A stretch of 64,000 bases of DNA, taken from contig BPQB01000028.1 of NCBI GenBank assembly GCA_019973155.2, positions 310,001 through 374,000 on the forward strand, given 5' to 3'. Below the pieces are notes generated by a model, which did no database searches, was not told the origin of the DNA, and saw only the letters and a list, made by a program, of their open reading frames with translations. The position numbers and the translations under genes are program-made. This document shows, piece after piece, positions 56,703-64,000 of the stretch; positions within the stretch are counted from its first letter, which is position 1, and each line of letters starts with the position of its first letter. This DNA comes from Phanerochaete sordida. Its lineage: Eukaryota > Basidiomycota > Agaricomycetes > Polyporales > Phanerochaetaceae.

Positions 56703-57221
56703 ATGTTTGCTCGCCTCTCCAACGCGCTCTCTTCTCCTGGCTTCCCTTCAGTGATCCTCGTCGTCGGCAACTTCTCTACCGGTAGCTCCAATGCTTCGAT
56801 CAAAGTCCGTCATTTCCTTCCAGAGGACGGCGCAGTCGAACGCTTCGGCATTTCTGGCCAGTCCATGACCACCTTCCGCTACGGAGGTGTTATCGAGCAG
56901 TCCAGAGACCATCTTGGCGAGGTCAAGATCTACACCGGAGACGGAGAGAGCCCCATCGGCTTCCTCGATGAAATTGAGGCGCGAGTTCGCAGACTCTCGG
57001 ACGCCACCTCGGAGTCGAACATGGAGCAGGGCCAGATGGGGGATGCTGAAGTAGTACAGCGTACAACAGAAATCGTCAGGCAAGCTGTTTTTGACGCAAT
57101 CCGCGATCGCGGTCGGGCCCCTTCCTCAAACGCCACGCAGACCTATCCCGTCTATGTTATTGGGATCAAGCGCTCGAGAGCTGGGCGTATTATGGGGGAG
57201 CCGAAGAGTTGGGTATCGTAA
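56703..57221 (+). CDS. Small lineage-specific protein family, copy 2
   Basis: Intronless, 172 aa. Closest to copy 3: both share NASIKVRHFLPEDG, VERFGISG, SMT(T/I)FR, EQSR(D/E), LGEV(K/T)IY(T/A)GDGE, an EARVR(R/K)LSDATS helix, EQGQMGD and NATQTYPVYVI followed by IKRSRAGRIM. The protein has no cysteine, no signal peptide and no recognised domain. The upstream 60 bases are also similar to copy 3, so the duplicated unit includes promoter sequence. Conservation of frame across three copies indicates selection, but expression is not shown. Confidence 0.7.
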   Translation: MFARLSNALSSPGFPSVILVVGNFSTGSSNASIKVRHFLPEDGAVERFGISGQSMTTFRYGGVIEQSRDHLGEVKIYTGDGESPIGFLDEIEARVRRLSDATSESNMEQGQMGDAEVVQRTTEIVRQAVFDAIRDRGRAPSSNATQTYPVYVIGIKRSRAGRIMGEPKSWVS

Positions 57222-57383
57222 AGTTTCCGTAGTGTCCGAGGATTATGGATGGACTTGTGTACATCACAGCAGTAGCTGTCTTTTTTTGGTGGGACACTCA
57301 TTGCTATTATCCCGTGTAGTCTTCGCATTGTATTTGCAACTATACCCGAGAACTACAAGCGACATCATCTCTCTGGTTGGCCA

Positions 57384-57996
57384 TTAGACTAGCGGTCGGA
57401 ACCCCTTGGCAGGCAATGCATCGAATTGGGCTTGCGTAATGATCCCATCGTTGACGAGGCGCTTCAGGACATCGGTGCAGAACCTTTGGCAGTTATTGAC
57501 CACCAAGTCGTAACGGCGGGCATCGCTTGTCATCTGGCAGATCATGTCCAGCGCTTCGATGCTCAAGGAAAAGCCCTGTGGCGACTTCCACTGATTTTCT
57601 GATTGAGACGGACCGACTCTGGTTCAGTTCGCCTATCACGTACCTCTGAGAAAAGTGTTTGCAGCCGAGTACGTCAGTTTGTCAACCCTGGATGCATGTG
57701 CACACTTGCAGATCTGACCAACAAACAGCCCTTTACGACGTGGAATAATGTGCCAGTCGCACTGCGGTGGCTGCAAAGGACACTTGACAGGTACTCACAG
57801 TCCCCAGTGAGCGGTTGCATCGGAGAACATCGGGGACTGGACGAAAGATGGTAGAGATAGGGTCATCGACATGATAGATGGTGCTGATTTGACGAGGAGG
57901 TAGGTGAATATTGAGCTGTTCTGGTAGTGTGAGTTCGAAGACTTCAGCTCTGCTTTTACCGAGCAGCGATCTTCTCCCATGAATAAAAGGTAACAA
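57384..57996 (-). CDS. Conserved protein with an NCQ motif (possible LRAT/papain-like Cys protein), 5' end missing or unclear
   Basis: Exons from about 57996 to 57799, then 57761-57644 and 57598-57384. The last two are well supported (118 + 215 bases) and read CDWHIIPRRKGLFVGQICKC, KLTYSAANTFLRENQWKSPQ, then VVNNCQRFCTDVLKRLVNDG and a short C-terminus ending GFRPLV. A histidine early and an NCQ-F motif late resemble NlpC/P60- or LRAT-type thiol enzymes; this is inference. In the frame needed for exon 1 there is no ATG before the junction with the next gene at about 58000. The intron between exons 1 and 2 would be only 37 bases. The gene therefore looks 5'-truncated, or my first exon is wrong; an ATG at 57980 exists only in another frame. 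Confidence 0.45.
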
Positions 57997-58010
57997 CCGT
58001 TGAGATATGT

Positions 58011-58685
58011 ACAGTCAAGGCCGCGCTGCGCGACATCCTCTTGCGCATGTCAATGCGAGCCCGGCGGTTCGACTACTACGGCAGCCCCGCACGCCAGCCC
58101 TACGTCCTCTTCAACTTCTTCGGACCCGTGGTGCACGAGTACTGCCCGTCCCGCGCAGACTGGGACGCTTCGCGTATTCGCGCGCTGCGGGCTGCGACGC
58201 GTCCCGCAAAATGCGCGTACGATCCGCTTCCCGCGGACCGCGTGCCCACACTCGAGCGGGCTCAGCGCGAGACGAAGGGCACGGACGGCTGGGACCGTCC
58301 GGTGCTGATGCACGGCGATCTGTCCGATCGCAACATCATCGTGGACCCCGACACCCCCGCCATTACCGGACTCATCGATTGGGAGATGGCGAACGTGATG
58401 CCTGCGTACTACGAGTATGTGGCGGCGCGCCTTTCAGGGGGGCACACCCCGGAATGGCGGCGCGAGCTGCTCGACGTGCTCAGGGACGTTCTACGTCACG
58501 AATGCGCGCAGGATCTAGGAAAGGAATCAGGTGGCGGTACCGGCGAAGGCGATGGAGGATATCGAGAGATGTTGGCAGCTTGGGATGCTATCGTCGATGC
58601 TGAGAGATTCGCACATCGCATTGGAGACGAGTGTTACTGGACTTTGATACAGGTCTTCCGGATAACTAGACCCTACATGACCTAA
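58011..58685 (+). pseudogene. Aminoglycoside-phosphotransferase-like kinase, N-terminal half missing
   Basis: C-terminal lobe of an APH/choline-kinase-like protein. The Brenner motif VLMHGDLSDRNIIVD (catalytic Asp and Asn) and the metal-binding GLIDWEMANVMPAYYEY are intact, followed by helices to a stop at 58683-58685. Coding similarity begins right after a CAG at 58012-58014 (KAALRDILLRMSMRARRF). The N-lobe with its nucleotide-binding strands, normally about 100-150 residues, is absent; immediately upstream lies the 5' end of the oppositely oriented gene at 57384-57996. An in-frame ATG at 58041 could still start a 214-residue product without the N-lobe, which I expect to be non-functional. 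Such APH-like genes are numerous and variable in Agaricomycetes. Confidence 0.65.
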
Positions 58686-58796
58686 CTACTTGGACTCCTT
58701 TTCGACGTGGATCTTGTTACCTGATGTTCACAATATATCGCTCAAAAATATGGTTTTATGCAAAGTTAGCAATTTACGCCGCGAATATGTCTTTGC

Positions 58797-59090
58797 TAGT
58801 CCTTGCTAGCTTGAGCAAGTCTATTCGCATCATGTAGCCCATTATCTGCATCAGCAGAGCAGTAATCATGAATACTGCTGCGTGACAGGAACAAAGCGCG
58901 CCTCATCCAGCATGTCGAGGGGCATGTTCGACATGTTCTCGAGGCCGCCTCGCTTGCCCTAGACTCTACGAGAGGAGCTCGTCGTCTGCGAGGCCTCATA
59001 TTCCTGCGCTGCAGCGTTCTCGGCTGAACCTCTTCGTGTGCGAGGCATGGCGGCAGATGAAGCGCAGCGTGAGACGTCCGCGTCGGCCAT
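58797..59090 (-). pseudogene. Broken duplicate of the 5' end of the F-box gene
   Basis: About 290 bases similar (roughly 85 percent by eye) to 62369-62660, in the same orientation. It carries the N-terminal coding exon (MPRTRRGSAENAAAQEYEAS, GKRGGLENMSNMPLDML) and part of the first intron and second exon. A TAG at 58961-58959 replaces the Ala codon of the SSRRAKGKRG segment. The F-box itself and everything after it are missing. Confidence 0.8.
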
Positions 59091-59205
59091 CTGGCCTTTG
59101 TTCTCTCTGAAAGATATCCGCCGCAACGGATGTGCCTCCGTATCGGCTATAACCAATTTCATATAGAGATCCAAGTATCAGGTTTAAAACTTGAGAGGTG
59201 TCTAT

Positions 59206-60042
59206 CTACGTTGCCCGAGTAGAGAGGATCATCGCCTCCACCGCAAGCTTCCACTCACTGAGTTCGCGCCCCCACCCGCCGATCCGCCGCATTTTCCCTC
59301 CAACGTGGATGCCCTCAAGGCGGAAGCGTTCCTGCTCGCGCTTCCGGGCCGGCCAGTGCTGTGTCAAGCACCACCAGAGGATGCTCTCCCTCGAGAAGAA
59401 CGCCTCGGTCCAGCGCTCGGGGCACCCGGGGCTGCACGGCGGGACGACGCCCAGGAGGCGTCCGAGCGTGCGTGCGCATAACCGCGGGAAATACAGAAGC
59501 AGCGGCGGGTCGAGCCCTGCCCGCAAACAACGTTAATGGACGCATCACCATCGCACCTGCCTACGCCGCCCGCCCGTTGCGAGGCGGCGCGGCAATATTA
59601 ATGAACGGGGCCCTCACAGATGATGTCCGTCGCCTGCGCAGACACGAGCCCGGTGATGCGCCGGTGGTAGTTGCCGTCGAGGACCCACCCGCGCGGCGCG
59701 GCGTCGAGGGCGCGCTGCACGCGCGCGGCGAACACGTCCCGCGGCGCCTTCTCCCAGCCGGGATCCCAGAAGAGCGTGTCGAGCGCGACGAACGGCACGC
59801 CGAGCACCGCGGCGAGCTCTGCGGCGAGCGTCGACTGGCGCAGCCGTCAGCGCGCGGTGCGCAGCGAGGGCGGCAGACAGACCTTTCCCGCTCCTGCTCG
59901 CGCGCGCAGGCCGCGGTCAGCATGGAAGCACGCAGGACGCACGCCGCGGCGCGGACGGCGACGCACCGCTGTTCCCGACGATCCAGACTCTGTAGATGCC
60001 GGCGTCGCCGCGGAGGGGCGGGTAGACGGTGCGTGCGGACAT
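59206..60042 (-). CDS. P-loop kinase-like protein (adenylate-kinase / FlaR-like fold)
   Basis: Exons 60042-59967, 59893-59883, 59834-59618 and 59516-59206 (76 + 11 + 217 + 311 = 615 bases) give 204 aa. The N-terminus YRVWIVGNSG joins GAGK from the 11-base exon 2 and STLAAELAAVLG from exon 3 to make a perfect Walker A loop. Next come FVALDTLFWDPGW and WVLDGNYHRR, typical of the small P-loop kinases annotated as AAA_17 or FlaR-related, then the strand TDIIWLDPPLLLY spanning the exon 3/4 junction and an Arg-rich lid region (RTLGRLLG). The C-terminus ends at TAG 59208-59206. Without exon 2 the Walker A Lys would be lost. Both flanking introns have consensus CTGAC branch sites. The substrate is unknown. 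Divergent from small-family copy 3. Confidence 0.82.
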
Positions 60043-60212
60043 GGCGGCGCAGGCGAAGGGGTGCAGCGGGCGAGCCTGCGTGCGAGGGCGTTGATATGCG
60101 GGCGTGGGTGACTCGGCGTTGACTCGCACGCTCGAGCTCGGAGGCGAGGGCAGCAGACGCGCGGCTCAGGCGCCTGGGGCCCACGGTTTGCCACCGTTGC
60201 TTATCCTCTGCC

Positions 60213-60335
60213 TCGCGTTGAAAGCCGCACTCATATTTCTCGTCTTGTGAACGTCTTCTCTTCCCTTACATCAACACTTCTCGCTATTGGTAATATCGCT
60301 ACTCCCAACTCTCCCGCCGCACCGGTACCGTCCAT
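60213..60335 (+). pseudogene. Relic of a fourth small-family copy (N-terminal part)
   Basis: The sequence ISRLVNVFSSLTSTLLAIGN followed by IATPNSP resembles the start of copy 1 (SRLASAFSSSNFPSAVLAFG, EFATRNSP), but the start codon is ATA and the frame does not continue. The segment directly precedes the promoter of copy 3. Confidence 0.55.
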
Positions 60336-60410
60336 CTGATCAGACTTGCGCGCCACACTTAACCGGTAACCCATAACTTGACCTCCACCTCGACGTTGGG
60401 AGCTGCACTT

Positions 60411-60935
60411 ATGCTTGCTCGCATCTGCAACGCGTTCTCTTCTCCTGGCTTTCCTTCAGTGATAATCGTCGTCGGCAACTTCTCTACCGGTCGCTCCAAT
60501 GCTTCAATAAAAGTCCGTCATTTCCTTCCGGAGGACGGCACAGTCGAACGCTTCGGCATTTCTGGTCCATCCATGACCATTTTCCGCCGCAGAGGCGCCG
60601 TCGAGCAGTCCAGAGAACAACTTGGCGAGGTCACGATCTACGCCGGAGACGGAGAGGGCCCCTGGGGCTTCCTCGACGAGGTTGAGGCGAGAGTTCGCAA
60701 GCTCTCGGACGCCACCTCGGCATCAAACGTGGAGCAGGGCCAGATGGGAGATGTTGAAGCGGTCCAGCGTACAACAGATATCATCAGACACGCTGCCCTT
60801 GATGCACTCTGCGATAGGCAAGGGCGGGCCCGTTCCGCAAACGCCACGCAGACCTACCCCGTCTATGTCATTCGTATCAAGCGCTCGAGGGCTGGGCGTA
60901 TTATGCCAAGGGAGCCGAGGACTTGGGTATTTTGA
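60411..60935 (+). CDS. Small lineage-specific protein family, copy 3
   Basis: Intronless, 174 aa, start MLARICNAFSSPGFPSVIIV. Nearly the same protein as copy 2 with substitutions mostly conservative; C-terminus IMPREPRTWVF against IMGEPKSWVS. Upstream it shares with copy 2 the stretch TTGCGCGCCACA and CCCATAACTTG but lacks the GATA repeat, which is lost or replaced. No domain, signal peptide or membrane segment. With copies 1 and 2 it defines a local family of about 172-175 residues. Confidence 0.7.
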   Translation: MLARICNAFSSPGFPSVIIVVGNFSTGRSNASIKVRHFLPEDGTVERFGISGPSMTIFRRRGAVEQSREQLGEVTIYAGDGEGPWGFLDEVEARVRKLSDATSASNVEQGQMGDVEAVQRTTDIIRHAALDALCDRQGRARSANATQTYPVYVIRIKRSRAGRIMPREPRTWVF

Positions 60936-61324
60936 AGTACTGTAGTGCTCGGAGATCACGGATGGACATATGTATGTCACAGCGCCAGCCATTGTTTTTC
61001 GACGGGTCGCTAATCCTTGTTATTCTATGTAGGACACACATTATATCTGTGACTGAACCCGTAACCTGGAAGCGATGCCCCTCTGAGTCTCCATCAGACT
61101 AGCGGTCGAAATTAATCACTAGGTCACTACCTCAGCTGATCCAGGGACTTGTTTTACACACTGCACGGCCCATGCGACTCGATGTCCATGATGAATTCGC
61201 TAGGAGTTTGGTCCCATGCAAAGCTATTCATAAGCACAGCGATATTTCTGCACTCGAATCTATGGAGTATACATACATCGTCAGCTCTGCGATGCGTCTG
61301 CAGTGGGCACACGTTCACTTTCCC

Positions 61325-62621
61325 TTAGTCGTCTGCCGTTGCAGCCATCAACTGTAAGTCTTGCATATACGCTACCACGGCAGGCTCGATCTTCTCCCAT
61401 ACTAGCACAGACGCGTCAGATCGTACGCCCACACATATGTCGAACGACTGACCCCGCTCGGTGAGCTCCTTCGCCTGCTTCACATCGGGACACAGCCGCA
61501 GCTCCTTGTACTCCGGAGCCATCTGGTCTAGCTCGGCACCCCATCCGAGCCCTCTCAACTTAGCTACAATCCTACATCGGACATATCAGAAACGTAGTAG
61601 AGCTTCTCCATTCATATGTTCACGTACCCTGCCAGGCGACGAGAGCGTATGTCATCAAGCTCGCGATTGCGCAAGGCAGCTGCACGTTTCTGCCACATTT
61701 CGCATTGCACAGCATGCTGAACGGATCGTGTGAGCAGACATCAGTCGCGATGAGTGCAGAAACGTACGTCCATGATGGCTTTATTCTTCTGCACGATGTC
61801 TTTCAGCTCGTCCTTCGTCAAGGTGTCGAAGATCTCGGTCATGCCGTGGACAGCAGAAGCGAGATGCCAATGGCTTCGTTTGCCACCGTCTAGAGAATGA
61901 TGAGTATTTTATTAGAGTGGGACGGGACGCTGTGCGCTCTATGCATACCTGAAGTATATGGCAGGACCATATCAAAGCAGAACTCAGTGAACAGGCTCGC
62001 GCGATGGTTATGACACCATTTGAGGCTGAAGTCCATGGGAAGCCATTGAGCACACGCTACGCGATACGACTCAAATCCCACTCACTTCATGTGTCTGCAG
62101 CGGGGACAGAATCGCACGCGCAGGGCCCACAAGATGGTCTTCGTCCCAGGTTGTCCGCATCCCTAGGGCACATATATTATCAGAGAGACCACTACTTCAT
62201 AAGTCCCCGACAATCCACTTACGTGACAATGCGAGTCAAAGGCGAGATTTGCATACGCGGGCTCGCTCAGGTCGACTGGACAGTCTGGGAGCCCCTCGAC
62301 ATTCTGACGAGCAGCCTTCCATAGCGGCGTAGCTGAGCGCGCCATGAGGAACGAGCGGAAGTCTCTACTCGTCCTTGCAAGATTTAGCAAGTCCATTGGC
62401 ATCAAGTAGCCCATTATCTGCACGACCAGCACAGTAAGCATCATACATCGGCATCAGACGGAGACAGAGCCCACCTCAACCAGGATGTCGAGGGGCATGT
62501 TCGGCATGTTCTCGAGGCCGCCTCGCTTGCCCTTGGCTCTACGAGAGGAGCTCTCCGTCTGCGATGCGTCATATTCTTGCGCTGCAGCGTTCTCGGCCGA
62601 GACTCTTCGTGTGCGAGGCAT
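61325..62621 (-). CDS. F-box protein
   Basis: Exons 62621-62475, 62417-62223, 62162-62086, 62025-61949, 61889-61768, 61716-61628 and 61571-61325 sum to 954 bases, 317 aa. The F-box follows a basic Ser/Glu-rich N-terminus: NMPLDILVEIMGYLMPMDLL, then NLARTSRDFRSFLM and TPLWKAAR. A Cys/His part typical for basidiomycete F-box proteins comes next: FDSHCHGCG, WALRVRFCPRCRHM. Two helical exons (TEIFDTLTKDELKDIVQKNK; EMWQKRAAALRNRELDDIRS) and a C-terminal region ending EKIEPAVVAYMQDLQLMAA follow. It is presumed to be a substrate adaptor of SCF ubiquitin ligases; the substrate is unknown. Every intron has standard borders. Divergent from the MMTAG2-like gene, 241 bases between starts. Confidence 0.85.
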
Positions 62622-62862
62622 GGCGGCGGACGAAGCGCAGCGTGAGACGTCCGCGGCCTGCATGACGAACCGGCGCATCAGATGATGCGCCATCAGCCCG
62701 CCGGCGCCTGGCGTCTAGAGAGCCTTCCCGCGTGCCTCTCGGTTCTTGCTCACTGCCTTCACCGCCGCTCTCACTCACTTCGCCGACGGCGGCACTGTCT
62801 TCGACTTAGCTTGCTCTTTGTCGTCTGCTTCTTCCTACACTCTACCATCGTGAAACGCCGCG

Positions 62863-63664
62863 ATGTTCGAACCCGTCAGAGGTGGAACGCGAGGAGGACA
62901 AGCCGAGTTCAAGTGGTCGGATGTCTCACAGGACAAGGACCGCGAGGTATGTCCTGACCACATCTTGTTACTACGCCATCTGATATATTGTGACCTTCTC
63001 TAGAACTATCTTGGACACAGCATCAACGCTCCGACCGGTCGCTGGCAAAAGAACAAGGATATCCACTGGTACCAGCGCGACTCTAATGACGACGAGGCAG
63101 CAAGACAAGAGGAGATCAGGAAGATAAAGGAACAAGAGGCAGAGGCTCTTGCTGCAGCACTGTGCGTTCCCTAGCAGCATCGTAGCCTATCACAGCTAAC
63201 CGGTGTCTCGCAGGGGCTTCGCCACGGGCGCAAAGCCCGGCGTACCGGCTGCTGCCGCGGGCCCAGCAACAGGCTCGAACGCAGTCGCCGTGCCGGCGCC
63301 GACGGCCTCCACAGCCGAGCGCGACGTGGAGAAGGAGGAGAAGCGCAAACGCAAGGCCGAGCGGAAGGAGGAGAAGCGCGCGAGGAAAGAGGAGAAGAAG
63401 AGGCGCAAGGCCGACCGCGCAGACGACGAGCGCAGCGGCCGGCACCGTGACCGCTCGCGCTCGCGCTCTCCGCGCCGCCATTCGCGGGACCACGACGACC
63501 GCTCGCGCAGCCGGCACCGCTCGCGGACGCCGGTGCGCGCGAAGCGCGAGGCGGAGCAGTACGACGCTGTCGCACGGGAGAGAGAACGTGAACGAGACCG
63601 GCGGAGGTGGGAGGACAATGCGCGACGCGAGATGCCCAGCGGTCGGCGGTGGGGGCGCGAGTAG
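62863..63664 (+). CDS. MMTAG2-family protein (multiple myeloma tumour-associated protein 2 homologue)
   Basis: Exons 62863-62946, 63004-63161 and 63214-63664 give 693 bases, 230 aa. The N-terminal domain is diagnostic: MFEPVRGGTRGGQAEFKW, SQDKDRENYLGHSINAPTGR, WQKNKDIHWYQR. It continues with a helical RQEEIRKIKEQEAEALAAAL, a short Ala/Pro linker, then a very basic KRKAERKEEKRARKEEKKRR stretch and an SR-rich tail ending RREMPSGRRWGRE. Family members are nuclear and are thought to associate with pre-mRNA processing factors; the RS-like tail fits this. The start is the only ATG giving the conserved MFEPVRGG. Confidence 0.88.
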
Positions 63665-63815
63665 GCTTCCGCGCCACGTGAATGTATGTGCTTCGTTCCT
63701 GGGACAACGTGTACTGTTGAGGATGCTTCTGTATGTTTCATTAGATGTTTTGCTGCTACCGCAAGTTGTGCTCCTCGCTCTCGGCATGGAAACGCATGAT
63801 TGGTTGGCGCCGTAG

Positions 63816-64000
63816 CTAGTCTCCCGTGCTGCGGTCGACGGCGGTGATCATCTGAAAAGACGGAAACAGCGTGCGCCGTCTCGCGGAGAAAGACCTCTCT
63901 CGTGTCTTGGTGCGCGGGGGCGCCTACGCGCGCCTCGCTGCGCGGAGGCGTGCCAGGAGGCCAAGGCAACTGCGTCCGAGGGTCTCGTATAGTGTCCGAT
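63816..64000 (-). CDS. Possible 3' end of a leftward gene, mostly outside the window
   Basis: A short last exon 63851-63816 (MITAVDRSTGD then TAG) behind a pyrimidine tract and CAG acceptor can be joined in phase to an upstream piece 64000-63928 with a GTAGGC donor. The upstream piece is open in more than one frame and I recognise nothing in it. Without the rest of the gene this is a weak call. Confidence 0.25.

Noticed and set aside
57799..57980. ATG at 57980 as start of the NCQ-motif gene, giving an HWGL segment
   Set aside because: That frame can reach the conserved second exon only by shifting into a frame that stops after HVVKG. The frame without ATG joins the conserved part in phase, so the start is left unresolved.

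Overview
The window is nuclear DNA of a filamentous basidiomycete, most likely an Agaricomycete (Polyporales-like, inferred from gene style rather than from a marker gene). Protein-coding genes on both strands carry many introns of about 45-55 bases with GTRNGT donors, CTNAC-like branch sites and CAG/TAG acceptors. The clearly recognisable genes are fungal: the TRAPPII subunit Trs65, Elongator Elp6, a Cps1-like family 2 glycosyltransferase, Ade6 (FGAM synthase), Sqs1, the SNARE Use1, an MMTAG2-type RS protein, and basidiomycete-type BTB and F-box families. I rebuilt the exon structures by eye. For most genes the summed exon lengths are exact multiples of three and give a conserved protein, which is the main internal check.

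Layout. 1-12.9 kb is an ordinary gene-dense block: SNX3 (5' partial), TRS65, a secreted single-pass protein, ELP6, a secreted protein, a seven-helix membrane protein and an S9 prolyl-oligopeptidase-like gene that needs three non-GT introns. 12.9-20.2 kb and 21.6-23.5 kb are GC-rich tracts in which I find no supportable gene; between them lies one Ser/Pro-rich protein gene.

23.5-43.6 kb is an accessory region. It holds four related BTB-domain genes: two decayed, and two nearly identical intact copies that sit in a 1.7-kb direct segmental duplication whose copies are about 15.5 kb apart. Between the two duplicated copies are a 5'-truncated LINE with poly(A) and perfect 13-bp target-site duplications, degenerate GC-rich repeats, a 32-bp perfect palindrome, and a 4-6 kb transcription-unit-like stretch. 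That stretch has a TATA box, a signal-peptide-like first exon and many intron-like segments, but protein-like sequence that keeps changing frame; I read it as a decayed multi-exon gene. It contains a four-copy motif at about 300-base spacing.

43.7-55.1 kb returns to core genes: the Cps1-like glycosyltransferase, ADE6, SQS1 and USE1. 55.1-64 kb is a second accessory cluster: a three-copy family of about 172-175 aa proteins of unknown function plus a relic fourth copy, a Cys-containing conserved protein and an aminoglycoside-phosphotransferase-like gene that both appear truncated at one junction near 58.0 kb, a P-loop kinase-like gene whose Walker A loop is encoded on an 11-base micro-exon, an F-box gene with a broken duplicate of its 5' end, and the MMTAG2-like gene. 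Tandem GATA motifs (GATAAGATAAGAT) recur upstream of four genes in the window.

There is no bacterial operon structure, no CRISPR array, and I could not support any tRNA or rRNA gene. Functional statements are by recognition of family motifs from memory; no search was run.
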